Source: Achatina immaculata (Eukaryota > Mollusca > Gastropoda > Stylommatophora > Achatinidae). Taken from it: 64,000 nt of DNA. Positions 11,041-22,259 of the stretch are shown in pieces. How positions within the stretch are numbered: position 1 is the first letter of the stretch; the number at the start of each line of letters is the position of its first letter. The notes under the pieces are model-generated. The model searched no databases, was not told where the DNA came from, and saw only the letters and a program-made list of their open reading frames with translations. The stretch is from contig CM019702.1 of NCBI GenBank assembly GCA_009760885.1, forward strand, positions 47,911,925 to 47,975,924, given 5' to 3'. Position numbers and translations under genes: made by a program.

Positions 11041-11544
11041 CTATTCTGCTACACACTGTTTTGGAAACGCTGCTTTAGCTTAGCGTTAGTTCAAAGACAT
11101 ATGTAAGCCCTACCATCATTTCATCTACATGCCTCACTGCATGGAAAAATGCCTTCCTTACAACATTCTGGACACTGTTGTTGCATTGACAGGCTCAGCT
11201 ATTTCCTAAAGTCTCTTCTTTCACTCCAGATAATGTCTAATTCCTGGCATTCCAATCCCCTTCTTTCTACTGCTGATTCCATGAATAATTCTCCAGGATT
11301 GCTGCTTTATTTGTCTGCATAAAATCCAGCAGTTATTGGTTAGGAGCCAAATTAATTTACAATAAAGGTTCTCTTGTATATTTTACCATTCGTTTTCTCT
11401 GGTCTATCCGTTTGGTGTGGTTCCTTTCTCTGCACCAAAGCGATGCAATTTAATGCGGGTAACCAATTCGGATTTATTCTGACAAAAAAAACTTTTTTGT
11501 TATTTTACATTTCAGTATTGGTCCTCATGATTTCTTTTATACTC
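11041..11544. other. No gene recognised
   Basis: Unremarkable sequence between the 24-bp array and the LINE tail. Nothing supported. Confidence 0.5.
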
Positions 11545-11669
11545 TTGAATTAAACTGAATGATTGGGAAGAATGAATGATGAGAGACAAAGGGCAGAATG
11601 TCAGATATGCCTGGGTGCCTAAATCTTCACCCTTTGCAAACACAGTTCAGTCAATCAATCAATCAATCG
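11545..11669 (+). mobile_element. Family-B-type LINE 3' end
   Basis: TGGGAAGAATGAATGATGAG, AAGGGCAGAATGTCAGA and CCTGGGTGCC lead into a (TCAA)5 tail. The order is the same as at 43.47-43.57 kb. Only the 3' terminal 120 bp is present. Confidence 0.75.
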
Positions 11670-11759
11670 TTTGATACTGATGTTTTTTTGTTGTACTTCT
11701 CTGGACTGTCAGCAAGGTAAGAAATTGCATTTCTTGACAAGAAGTGGTTAAAAAATTAT

Positions 11760-11925
11760 GCTCGATGTTTTATTTTTGTTGCTGCTTTTTGTGTTGTTGC
11801 TTGGTATTGTTGTTGTTGTTGTTGCTTGGTACTGTTATTGTTGCTGCTGCTGTTGGTGTTACTGCTAGTATTGTTGTTTCTATTGTTATTATTGTTGTTG
11901 TTGTTGGTGGTGTTATTGCATTTGC
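11760..11925. repeat. GTT/TTG-rich microsatellite
   Basis: Interrupted GTT repeats on the plus strand. The opposite strand encodes Asn/Gln runs with no sign of a real protein. Confidence 0.85.
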
Positions 11926-12129
11926 CGCCCATGGAGAAAACTTTTGTCATAATAGTCGTTTTTGTTCATATTTGTAACATATAGAAATCTTTTTTCTTTA
12001 ATCGATTTTTATCAGTTTTTCTTTTAATCTAGAAATCTGCTACATCGTCCTATTTTTTCATGATGTTATTTCATACTGGTCTTCACCATTTTCCGATAAA
12101 CCACGTGGTCTGCCCAGTGTAAGTTAAGC

Positions 12130-14231
12130 CAGAAATGTGTCCTGTGACTTAAGCGAATTAAAGACATTCATAAGTAGTAAATGTGCAAATCTAAAGGAAC
12201 CCGGTATTCCTTTCATATCACTTAGTGAAGTCTATAATTATCTTTTATCTTTAAAGAAACCAACACAGCGGGACTTGATGAAATTAGCAATAAGATATTA
12301 CTCTACTCAGCCCCAGTAATTACAGACACAAACACTTACAATCAGTGCATTGTACAATGTCATTTTCCTCTGGCTTTTTAAAGTGCAAAAATTTATCCTT
12401 TTGTTAAATCTGGTTCAGAGAACAATCCCTCAAGCTATAGGCCAATCTATCAACTTTGTCAAAACCTCTAGAAAAACACATAAAAAACAATCTTATACCA
12501 TGTCAAGAAATTGACAAAATTACAGAATATTGGCTATGTAATATAAACGACAATAAATTATGTGGTGCTGTCTTTGTTGACTTAAAAAAAGTATTTGACG
12601 TGACTGATCATAAAATCCTAATTAGAAAGCTTGAGACATATAAATTGCACCCGGACTTAACAAAATTTATTACATCTTGACTTTCCAACAGACAGCAGGT
12701 AGTTTGCCTCAAAAACTCAAAGTCAAGTTCATCAGTGGTAGATAATAGTGTTCCACAGGTCCTCTCATTCTTACCATCTATATCTACATCAATGATTTTC
12801 TACTCCATCTAAAAAATCATCTTATGACCTCTTTGCTGATGACTGCACAGTTTACACTAGTGACAATGACTGTTTTAACCTTAAGTCAACTCTTCAAATT
12901 GAAATGAACAGTCTAATTAACTGGAGCAACAACAACAGAATGCTCATAAACACCAGCAAAACAAAATCCATGCTCATTAAAACAAGATAGAAAATGACAA
13001 TTCCAGTTGGAACTTCACAGATAGAGAATGTTAGTGAGCATAAAACTCTAGGTCTCATGATTGACTAGCACCTCAGCTGGAATCGTCATGCAGACAATCT
13101 AAGCAAACTCATCGCACAAAAAAGTTGACAAATTTGCCAAACTTTAACACTTTATTGACACGGACACTAGAAAATATACTACATATCACAAACAAACACA
13201 CTTGAACTACTGTTCCATAATCTGGGATGGTTTGCTCCATGTCAAACATGAAAAGACTTTACTCGCACCAAAAAGGAACAGTAAAGCTGATAGACAACAA
13301 ACATGTAGCACATATTACAAACAAGGGCAAACGTCTTGACATTCTACCCCTCAAGAAAAGATTTTTATTCATAAGGCCAAGTTAATTCATAAAATTCTGT
13401 TATACAATGCTCCACCCTATTTGTGGTCAATGTTCAAATCCAACCCAAAACACAGTCAACGCGCAATTGTATTCTCCCCAAACCATGGATTGACATGTTT
13501 AAAAAAAGCTTCTCTTACTCAGCTGCCCACCTTTGGAATACCCTGCCAGCTCATATAAAACGTATAAGTAATATTCATTCTTATAACTTCAAACTTTGTC
13601 AGTATTAGGCTTACTTTGAATAAAATACAAGTTATATCTTCAATTGTTGTTTATTTTATTTTTTACGTAATTAGTCTCATTACTTAATTGTCGAACCTTG
13701 TATATATAAGTATGAACAGGTGTAGGTATGTATATGTGTGTGCATATATATGTATATGTGCATGTGTGTATGTGTATACATTTATATTTGTATGTATGGA
13801 TGTATGTGTAATATTTGTATATGTGGTTGATGTGTGTGTGTGTGAATATATGCATCTGTATGTGTTTTATGAAAAGTACAGGTGTATGTACTATCAAAGT
13901 CTAAATTAGTTTAATCTAAAGTATGGCTTGATTGTTGTATCTATTATATTGTTATTCTTTAAATTTGGTGTTTACAATGAATGTGAGAGAGTAATTAAGT
14001 TTATTTCATGTGGTAACATAAAGCAGAATGTGGCGTGTATGGACAGAAAAGGTTTATTAATTATTTACGTATTCATTTTTTTGGTTGCTTTTTCATGCAT
14101 ATTATGTTCAACAGCAAATGCTGAATATCTGTGACTGAATGAAAGTTGTATGATGAAGGGCAGGATGGCAGACGGGCAAGCGTGCCCAATTCTTAACCAC
14201 TTGAAAATAAAGTCTACTCGTTCGTTCGTCC
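12130..14231 (+). mobile_element. Family-B CR1/L2-like LINE, decayed copy
   Basis: Fragments of a reverse transcriptase appear in order but in several frames. They are a pre-RT segment with SEVYNYLLSLK (about 12229), KPLEKHIKN (12465), FVDLKKVFDVTDHKIL motif A (about 12570), FADDCTVYTS-like motif C near 12833, NTSKTKSMLI near 12950, and a C-terminal PKPWIDMFKKSFSYSAAHLWN segment (13484-13550). The 3' untranslated region includes a (TG)n/(TATG)n expansion. It ends with GAAGGGCAGGATGGCAGACG and AAAATAAAGT followed by (CGTT)n at 14217-14231. Many stops and frameshifts make it a dead copy. The clade is inferred from motif style. Confidence 0.75.
13710..13860. repeat. TG/TATG microsatellite
   Basis: Interrupted TATGTGTGTG and ATGTATG runs within the 3' untranslated part of the family-B LINE. 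Frames on both strands are low complexity. Confidence 0.85.
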
Positions 14232-14785
14232 AACTTACCAGGTATAGCACAGCAGTAGCTTATGAGGCAGGTTCCTGTAAACATCGACGACATCAACTGT
14301 AATGAGGTCACCGTGGTGCAGCGCTTCGTCTTGAAGTTGGGCGACCACTGCACGAACTTCCTCTTCCCATGCCAGATCTCGCTGCGTCTCAGAGGCGATA
14401 TGACGCTCAAGGGAAATAATATCTGCGGTGGAAATGGATATTATAGGTTGTCTTTCACTGTTGGGATGTGTCTTGCGGTGCTATTTCATGGACACCAGGG
14501 AGATAATAAAGTATTGTTTCATGATGTAACAGTTCATCAAGTCAAAGTTTTCTATCTTCTGTTTTCTTGATTTTTAACTCTTATTTGAAGAAAATTTAAG
14601 CAGAAATAAAAAAGACTTATCATGTTACCAGGCAAAGCTTTGTTCTGCCAATTTTATTAAGCAGTAACCGCTTTCCACAGCCCTGGTCCAGTACGCTTGT
14701 GGGAAGCCATTTATTTTTCATCTAACTATATAATTTCACGAGTCTGTCAGACTGTTGCTCTACGCGTCTGAATTACTCTGTAGCC
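14232..14785. other. No gene recognised
   Basis: An open frame at 14262-14570 has no recognisable domain, and an overlapping antisense frame is equally long. I do not support it as a gene. Confidence 0.45.
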
Positions 14786-14796
14786 TTACAGACTAT

Positions 14797-15008
14797 CATC
14801 ATCATCATCATGTGCCGTGCCGACTGGCGTTGGCTATTATGCTTCTCCAGAGTATCCGATCCTTCATGCAGGCCATCAGCTCAGTTGGTGATCTCCTCTC
14901 ACACCATCCCGTCAGACTGTCCAGTATCATTTCTCTTGGTCTTCCTCTTGATCTTCTTCCTTCTATTTTTCCTGTTGTTATAATATTTTCAATGCCCCCT
15001 CTTCTCAT
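14797..15008 (-). mobile_element. RTE-like LINE family C, 212-bp insertion
   Basis: On the minus strand a single open frame of 66 codons (MRRGGIENIITTGK... to ...ANASRHGT) is the C-terminal end of the LINE protein. The stop TGA is the first unit of the (TGA)n tail. An exact 11-bp target duplication TTACAGACTAT flanks the copy (14786-14796 and 15009-15019). This fixes both ends and shows a 5'-truncated product of target-primed reverse transcription. The RGRPRE segment is typical of the C-terminus of RTE-like elements. Confidence 0.92.
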
Positions 15009-15341
15009 TTACAGACTATAGTAAGCATAAAATTATGTTACTATAGATTCTGCTGATAACAGGATATGTATTCAAGCACTTATATTTTTGCTGCATATAC
15101 ATTACTACAGATTATTTTAGTGCACTGCATAATGATATTCTTATTTATACAGTCTATATAATCTATATTATTCCCACGTTATCAGCATTTTCCCCGTGAC
15201 ATTTGCCTCCTCCTGTTTTTTGTTTGTTTGTTTTTTGCTGAACTTAATGTAGCCCAAGACACACAATTATTCATTTAATTCTCTCGTCATTTCTGACATG
15301 TTACATCTACATTATAATTTAGCTCATAAACATATTACCCC

Positions 15342-15612
15342 CAGGGGTTCTCAGCCATTTGTTTTTCTGTCCCATACATCTTTTTTCACCGTATGTCAGA
15401 ACATCAACCCCCTTCTCTCTCTCTCTCCCCCCCCACCAAATCCCCTCCCCTTTGTCTGACTCAAAAAGTGCGTTGTGAATAATATATCTAAGTCTGTCAA
15501 CATGTGGTCCCAATTCCTCCCCCCCCCCTCCCAGTTCTAACTCTTTCTACTTTAAAATTTCCCACAAAGCCGGGAGTGGGAAAGAGGATTCCTCACTGTT
15601 TGAGAGCCCCAC
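15342..15612. mobile_element. Possible hAT-derived MITE
   Basis: The left edge reads CAGGGGTTCTCAGCC. The right edge, TTTGAGAGCCCCAC, reads GTGGGGCTCTCAAA on the minus strand, giving a hAT-like inverted pair. I could not find a convincing 8-bp target duplication, so the boundaries are tentative. The interior has CT-, C- and T-runs. Confidence 0.4.
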
Positions 15613-16018
15613 CATCTATTACATTTTCCTACAAATATACACCACATTACATTTTATCAACATACCAGTTGATGTTATAATAATGTTCTCGCCTCTCAAG
15701 GCTGCTTTCATACCAGGAATAAAAACGATAACGGAGGACACACGGATGAAATATATTAATCTTAACTGAAAGCATTTGGATCGGGACATACATTTGTTTC
15801 TCTTGCGGAATTCACGCCACGCTGCCCCATAAATTCAAAGGAGATGCGGAGATTTTTATTAAAACTTATCTGATACGGCGGCAACGCCGAGTTTAATTTG
15901 CAAGCAAACAACTCACGAAGTTTATTTACTGGATAAATTCTGTAAATATTGTTGTTTATGTCAAGTACATATTATTTCTTCCGTCATCCCTCAGTTTTTT
16001 TTCTGTACTTCTTCTATA

Positions 16019-16082
16019 ACGCTGCTGCTGCATCATCATCATCATCATCGTCATCGTCATCGTCATCATCATCACCATCACC

Positions 16083-16113
<31 letters not shown>

Positions 16114-16169
16114 CCACCACCACCATCACCATCACCACCACCACCACCATCATCATCATCACCATCACC

Positions 16170-16202
<33 letters not shown>

Positions 16203-16305
16203 TTCTTCTTTTTTTCCTCCTCCTCCTCTTCTTCTTCCTCTTCTTCGTCTTCTTCTTCTTCTTCATCATCTTCTTCTTCTTCTTTTTCTTCTCCTGTTTC
16301 TCAGA
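16019..16305. repeat. TCA/ACC/TTC trinucleotide repeat
   Basis: A 290-bp compound microsatellite changing from ATC to ACC to TTC units. Both strands give long Ser/Pro or Met/Val frames that are repeat artefacts. Confidence 0.95.
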
Positions 16306-16564
16306 GTTCAAGTGTTTAAATCATGATAAATCTTCAATCAACATCACCAGAATTGATGTCAAGAATACCTCCAGGTTTCTGAGGTAGCTCCTGTCACAAG
16401 TTTGACCCATCAAGCCATCTCTGGCTATGGAGATAACCGAGAGTAACAACAACAAAAAAAACCCAACATATTTTCTGATCTTTCATACCTCTTCTAACAC
16501 CTACATTATCACAATGGACGAATTCATAACTAACTTGCTGATCAAATGATTAACATCTGTTTAA

Positions 16565-16812
16565 AGAGAAGAAAGGCTCTTAGAGCGCTTTGTCTCTATC
16601 GAAGGGGTCTGTGGTTCAAGTTCTGTTCGGAGTTGCCCTCAGTCATGTTAAAAAAAAAGTATTCGGCCTTCTCTTGGAAGTGACAAGTAAAGAGTTCCAG
16701 GCGCACTGCTAACCACATCAGCCTCTAATTTGCTGACAGGTCAAGAAAAAATACGGGCATTAACACCGCGTCCCGTCTACGCCACCACATGGCATGACAG
16801 GGAAACCCTTTA
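16565..16812 (+). mobile_element. tRNA-derived SINE
   Basis: Box A-like CTCTTAGAGCGCTTTG (about 16577) and box B-like GGTTCAAGTTC (about 16614) form the head. A short A-run follows. The 3' module AAATACGGGCATTAACACC (about 16750) is shared with the SINEs at 39.2 kb, 56.4 kb (minus strand) and 63.8 kb. Confidence 0.65.
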
Positions 16813-17017
16813 TCCCGTTTTTAATATCTGAGGAAGATTTTAACTGGGGATTCAATCCAAAAGAGAAAATTAAAAACATACAATTTCTTGCAACTCACCA
16901 AGAACAGAGAACATAAAGGATGCAGCCGATATAAATGATGTGTTCTGTGACGGGGCAAGGACTGTTTGGTCATCATCTAAAAGCTGTAATGAGAATCATT
17001 TCATGAAAATATGTTAA

Positions 17018-17256
17018 ATAAGAGAGAGAGAGAGAGGGAGGAAGGGAGGGGAGAGAGAGAGGGGGAGAGGGAGGGGAGAGAGAGAGGGGGTGGGTGGGAG
17101 AGAGGGATAGAGAGAGGGGTGGGGGAGGGAGTGGAGAGAGTGAAAGAGAGAGAGAGGAAGGGAAGGGAGAGAGAGAGGGAGAGAGAGAGGGGGTGGGTGG
17201 GAGAGAGGGATAGAGAGAGGGGTGGGGGAGGGAGTGGAGAGAGAGAGAGAAAAAAT
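17018..17256. repeat. GA/GGGA purine repeat with internal 100-bp duplication
   Basis: Almost 240 bp of pure purine on the plus strand apart from a few T bases. A segment beginning GGGGGTGGGTGGGAGAGAGG occurs twice, about 100 bp apart (near 17087 and 17188). The several overlapping ORFs are artefacts of low complexity. Confidence 0.9.
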
Positions 17257-17366
17257 TGGGTAATATACAATATACGAAGTAAGAAGGAGCATCGGATATT
17301 TTCATGTTTTTGTTAAAAATGTGGGATTTTCGGGATTTTTAAATGTGGGAAAATTCGGGATTAAAG

Positions 17367-17578
17367 CAGTGTTTCCCAACCTTGATTTTGATCATGCCCC
17401 ACATCAACGTCTCAAAGATTTTACCCCTTCGCCTATCTCCAAGCAGCATAAAAGTCAACACATTTATGAAAACGTTTAGCACAAATATATATTATAACTG
17501 TCCCCCCTCCCCTCCGCCTCAAAAAATATTCAAATTGTCCCCCTCTGTGAGGCGTACGTTCCAGGTTGGGAAACACCG
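17367..17578. mobile_element. hAT-type MITE, 212 bp
   Basis: The left terminus CAGTGTTTCCCAACCT matches the right terminus read on the minus strand (CGGTGTTTCCCAACCT) with one mismatch in 16. The flanks are GATTAAAG (17359-17366) and GATTAATG (17579-17586), an 8-bp target duplication with one change. There is no transposase. Both the terminal sequence and the duplication length point to the hAT superfamily. Confidence 0.9.
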
Positions 17579-17878
17579 GATTAATGTAACTATTATAGAA
17601 ATAAATGAACTATATATAATCGGACCTGCATAGTTTCGGATAATGAAAATAATATTCTGAACATGTTCATGACAACTAACAATTCATATGTGTTCTTTTC
17701 AGTCAAAGACCACCATGTAACATAAAAACTCACATTATCAAACATCAGAATCCAGGAACTAAAGCCCTCTGAAAATATTTAAGAAGCAGAACATTGTACC
17801 AAAAGCTAAAGATGTGATGGAAAGCAGCCAGGTTAAAAGAAAAAGATAATCACACATTTAGAGAGATCCAGGGCCGCC

Positions 17879-18040
17879 TTTACAGTATCGGAGGCCCCTG
17901 GGGAAAGTAATCCATTGGGCCCCCCACAGCACACCCGCTATATACATTCATATACATAGATCTCCATAGGCTGGTTAGATCCCATGTACTTGGGGCCCCT
18001 GGGCAGTACCGAGGTTTGCCCATGCATTAAGACGGCACTG
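17879..18040. mobile_element. hAT-like MITE with perfect 8-bp target duplication
   Basis: Termini are CAGGGCCGCCTTTACAGT on the left and, read on the minus strand, CAGTGCCGTCTTAATGCA on the right. The subterminal parts, GAGGCCCCTGGGG and GGGGCCCCTGGGC, are also related. GAGAGATC is found exactly on both sides (17871-17878 and 18041-18048). The element is 162 bp, has no coding capacity, and is younger than the one at 17367 judging by the intact duplication. Confidence 0.9.
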
Positions 18041-18083
18041 GAGAGATCTAAACGACATCAAGAGTATGACAGATGACTAGCAC

Positions 18084-18088
<5 letters not shown>

Positions 18089-18134
<46 letters not shown>
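18089..18134. repeat. (AT)n microsatellite
   Basis: About 22 uninterrupted AT units. Confidence 0.97.
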
Positions 18135-18136
<2 letters not shown>

Positions 18137-18541
18137 AGCTAATTTGGAAGGATGAAAAACTGTCATTGCTATTTTCAATGGCAAATCGATGATGATAATT
18201 AAGGGATATGAGAAATGAGTAATCATGTGCGAAACCATCTGGTCCATTTCGCATGCAAACAAAACAGGAGTTCCTATATCCAATGTGTTCGGCTCGTTTT
18301 TCCTTTCAACTGTAAAAAAAAAAATGCGTCTGGACAAATCGCGACCGCGTCATACGAATAACTAGTTGTAGGCAAGATGCAACGAGTGTCTGTCTCTTAG
18401 GATAACCTTTTTGAGAAAACTCTTGTTGACGTTGGTGGCTTTAACGAAACACTGAATGGGAAATAAAGTAGTTAAAAAAGTTCTTTTATGCTCTTAACTT
18501 CTTCAACCAATCAGTCACTTTAACGTGAAGTATCTGTTTAT

Positions 18542-18770
18542 TTTGTACACATTAAAAGTCATGAGAATTTAGGGAAGACAGTCTTGGAAGGGTACATAAT
18601 GGGAAAAAGAAAGAGAGGAAGACCAAGGCGAAGATGGCTGCAAGACATCGTTGATAATCTGCGAATGGATGCATCAGCTGCAGGGCATCGTGCTTACAAT
18701 CGAGAGGCCAACAGGAGAACCGTTAGGGAGGCAAAGTTCCACAAGGGACACGCAAATGACTGACTGACTG
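18542..18770 (+). mobile_element. RTE-like LINE family A, 229-bp insertion
   Basis: The plus strand encodes the last 75 or so residues of the family-A protein (GKRKRGRPRRRWLQDIV, then NREANRRTVREAKFHKGHAND). The stop codon TGA starts the (TGAC)n tail. ATCTGTTTAT is repeated exactly on both sides (18532-18541 and 18771-18780), so this is a complete 5'-truncated insertion. The frame is still open throughout. Confidence 0.92.
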
Positions 18771-19002
18771 ATCTGTTTATGTTCATCTCCCCAAGTATGT
18801 CTTGGCACCGTCATGGAAGATGTAACTTGCGCCTAGTAACAGTTTTGGTCGTCTGTCGGACAGCAACAAAATCTCACCGTTTCTCTCGGTCCACAGCCAG
18901 TTTTTTTTTTTTGCATTCCGCCTCACATCCATGGCGTGCTACCCACGTCTACTTTAACAACTTTTGACCAAGTTGTTCATGTTATCGTTTATCTTCCATT
19001 TT

Positions 19003-19085
19003 CCAGGTGTTTTCATTTTCCATTTTCCAGGTGTTTCTATCTTCCATTTTCCAGGTATTTTTATCTTCCATTTTCCAGGTGTTTA
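19003..19085. repeat. 24-bp tandem repeat, three to four units
   Basis: TTCCATTTTCCAGGTGTTT units of 24 bp are repeated with one or two changes. Confidence 0.85.
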
Positions 19086-19895
19086 TTGCATGTTCTAGAA
19101 ATATCTCCAGGAGTTTTACAAGCGTGTCCACATGGCAGGATAACGTCAAAATCAACGTGGCAACAGTTTCAGTGCAAAGTTATCTCCGAGTGATATCAGC
19201 ACTTGGCTATCTTAAACGCTGAAAGACACAGCGATAAGACGTGATGAAAGAAATTCAATTCTACCGTTTATTCTAGAGTACCCAAAAACATTTCAGAAAC
19301 CTGCAGAAACTGAAGAGTTTCATTCAGGATGGAAAAAAATGAGATTCAGTGTGGAACAGAAGATTGAAATAAAAATAAAAGAAAGATTTTACGTGTTCTG
19401 TTATTGTGACAACAGGGCAATTTTTATTCCATTGAATGAATCTTTTATCCTGCTGTTTGTTGTTTAAAGTTCCCGGAGGAAAATCATTCTTGGCAAATGC
19501 TCTGAAAATTGAGACAAAATAAAAGTCCGCTGGGACGGAGAATGAGTTATCTAGAATTCGTTTTAGCATAAGAAAAACGTATTATTTTCGTTAAAATTCT
19601 CTACCTGGAAAATTTTTTTCTTCCACATATCTTGTTCATGAGATGAGCTAGAGGTAAAAAAAAAGCATCATCGCTGTTGTACTCTGTATTTTCTCTTAAT
19701 TTTCTCCATCAGCGGACAAAGAATGATAACACCCATCCTACGTTGATCCACCATCTTTCTCGTGTCTTTAATAAGCAGCTTGTACACAGCGATACAAAGG
19801 TTTGATCCTGAACGTTTTCTCTCGTGGTAAGCGATTCACAATTATCAGTGAAATATCTTCTTTTTGTTTGTTCTGACAGCCTATTTTATAGCCTT
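19086..19895. other. No gene recognised
   Basis: AT-rich single-copy-looking sequence. No ORF longer than 85 codons and no domain recognised. Confidence 0.5.
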
Positions 19896-20075
19896 GTTAT
19901 GTCTTCTCGACTCATTGTTTGACTTGTCTGCTCGACTCACTTGCTTGGCGTTTCTGCTCGACTCAGTGTCTGACTTGTGTGCTCGACTTGTCTGCTCGAC
20001 TCATTTGCTTGACTTCTTTGTTTGACTCAGTGCTTGACTTGTCTGCGCGACTCATTGCTTGACTTGACTTCCTAC
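19896..20075. repeat. Degenerate 22-24 bp TGCTCGACTCA repeat
   Basis: Segments of the form GACTTGTCTGCTCGACTCA recur about eight times with variable spacing. Decayed minisatellite. Confidence 0.75.
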
Positions 20076-20113
20076 AGAACATCATTTATGCATATTTTTT
20101 CTTCAGACATTTG

Positions 20114-20195
20114 GATTCATTCATTCATTCATTCATTCATTCATTCATTCATTCACATGTCCCCTGCGGAACTGTGCCTCTCTAACAGGCCTAAT
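20114..20195 (-). mobile_element. LINE family A 3' terminus with expanded (TGAA)n tail
   Basis: On the plus strand (ATTC)10 or so is followed by ACATGTCCCCTGCGGAAC and TCTAACAGGCC. This is the reverse complement of the last 45 bp of the family-A ORF (compare 22260-22310). The microsatellite is therefore an expanded LINE tail. Confidence 0.8.
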
Positions 20196-21039
20196 TTCTT
20201 ATGAAGACCAAATTTAGAATAATGAACTAATCAAATATATCCCATGACATGCCATCTTAATGAAGATACGATTATCCGAGAACTACCTAGCATCTTCAAG
20301 CCATTTTCTATCTTAAGTCACCACAAAACCTACAAACAGACACCAAAACTTACAATTTCCAAGTCACTGTTCTCCATTTCGTGGGAAAGAGTTCGAAAAA
20401 AAAGAAAATCAAGCCCTCAAGGCATATCTCCGATAAAATCTTATATAGTGACTATTTCACGAACTTGATTTTTGCAAAATGTGTCCTTATTTCAGATACT
20501 GCCTTTTAATTCTTTACCCTGTTCAACTTTCCTGAAGAAAGCAACTATCCAATGTGACGCTGTTGACCGTGTTTAGATAAAATACCGGGGTCTGGTCGCA
20601 TCCGAAGTTTTGTTTAAATGCAGAGGCTGCCATTCTCCACAATAATATGGCACAGGAATATGACTGGACATTGTAGTGTACTCCACAGCAAAGGAAAGGT
20701 AATAATGATTTGAGTTTACGGTTCCATACGAAACAAGAATACAGGAGCAGCATTTACTCAAATATGAGAAGTAGAATGAAAAGGTCAAGTAACTAAGGCG
20801 GGGGGGGGGGGGGGGGAACAGGAGACAAGGCTAAAGTGACAGCTGTAGAAGCAGGAGCGAGAGGATTCGTAGCAACATCACCATACGACCTATGTAAGCA
20901 ACTGGGCATAAAGGGACAAGCAAGAGCAAAGGCACTGAAAAGCCTTTCATAAACAGCAGAGAAGGCCTCATGCTGGCTGTGGAGCACGCGAAACAAGCAT
21001 TGAGAACAGAAATAATTTCGTTTGTTACAACTAATACCA
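20196..21039. other. No gene recognised
   Basis: Spacer containing a 17-base G run (20799-20816). Two overlapping minus-strand ORFs near 20523-20788 have no recognisable features. Confidence 0.45.
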
Positions 21040-21130
21040 GTCCTCCTTAGATAAATCGCTAAGATGCACTTCCCAAGTGCACTGGCAAATGGAAGATCGC
21101 GGGTTCTATTCCGGGACGGGAAAAAAAGCA
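21040..21130 (+). mobile_element. tRNA-like SINE head
   Basis: TTAGATAAATCGCTAAGATGC looks like a box A and D-arm region. GGGTTCTATTCC is a box B and T-loop match about 45 bp downstream, followed by CGGGAC and an A-run. The element appears truncated after the head. It is not a normal tRNA because no matching acceptor stem is present. Confidence 0.55.
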
Positions 21131-21488
21131 ACAACTCACAAGAGCTCTGGGGGTCTTGACTCAGAGGGCCCCATCCCCTAAGAGTGTCAGGAGTTTAAGA
21201 CCTCTGGGAGTCATGACCCAGAGGGGCTCACACTCCCTCCCTTTAGAGTGTCAAGAGTTTAATAGGGCCGAAACATTTGTCTAAGGAGGGGGAGGGGGGA
21301 AAGGGTTAATTCTTCTGATGATCTGAAGAGTTTGTGTTGTTCTGCTCTCTACAGTAGAGAGTTTCCTGCATATGACATACTGTAAATCGTACCAGAACAC
21401 GAAGGAACAATGATTTCACGAAATCACGGACTTTTGAAGATATATTTTTATTTTCCAAAACTATGAATCTTTGATAGTGTACTTTCAT

Positions 21489-21640
21489 CATCAGTGAAAC
21501 ATGCACCATATATTATACAGATATAGAATCAATGAAACATACACCATATATTATACACATACAGAATCAGTGAAATATGCACCATATATTATACAGATAT
21601 AGAATCAGTGAAACATGCATCATACAAGTATATTATACAG
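21489..21640. repeat. 38-bp tandem repeat, four units
   Basis: Units starting TCAGTGAAACATGCACC and containing ATATATTATACAGATA repeat every 38 bp with scattered substitutions. Confidence 0.88.
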
Positions 21641-22248
21641 ATACAGAGAAAAAAAAAACGACCAAACACTGACTAAATATAGAAATGGCGATCTTTCGCG
21701 GCTGCTGGTTGAAAGCATACCCAAGAGATGTTCAGCATTAGACACTTCAACCAAATCAGAAAGCATCCATGCAGCTGTTTGGGTAATTAATTTCTTATGT
21801 AACAAAACATGTTTTAAAAGACATCTTCCGATATAATGGGCAAACTTCGCAAGAAAAATGATTGTATATTAGAAGAAGCTTATTTTGACAATGCTTTTCT
21901 AAGCATTAACAGGGTTCTTTAAATATTATATGAAAAAAGGATATTTCATTTGCTTGAACGCCGAGAAAAATGGTCTATGGTGATGTTTAAGCTTATTCAC
22001 ATAAATTCAGCGCATTCAGGTATACGTATACATAGACTGTCATTGTTCTATAAATCTTTCTGTCCAGAATTTGTCAATGTATTCATATGTGATTTATTTC
22101 ATTCTATTATCGTGCCCACGCAATCTACACTATTGTCTGATCGGAGATGATCAATTCAGATGATGTTATCAATGCCGAGTAAGTTTGCCAACACCGACCA
22201 TCAGCAGATGAAATGGTCACAGTTAAATGGTTTTTTTTTCCTTCAAAT
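21641..22248. other. No gene recognised
   Basis: AT-rich target region into which the LINE at 22260 inserted. Nothing else seen. Confidence 0.5.
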
Positions 22249-22259
22249 TTCATCCGCTT

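Noticed and set aside
13640..13909. Tyr/His/Ile-rich ORFs on both strands
   Set aside because: Caused by the TG/TATG microsatellite inside a LINE 3' untranslated region.
14262..14570. 102-codon plus-strand ORF as a host gene
   Set aside because: No recognisable domain, an equally long antisense ORF overlaps it, and it lies among LINE debris.
15949..16326. Ser/Pro-rich and Met/Val-rich ORFs
   Set aside because: Pure by-products of TCA/ACC trinucleotide repeats.
21040..21120. Functional tRNA gene
   Set aside because: Box B is strong, but the flanks do not pair into an acceptor stem and an A-run follows directly, as in SINEs.
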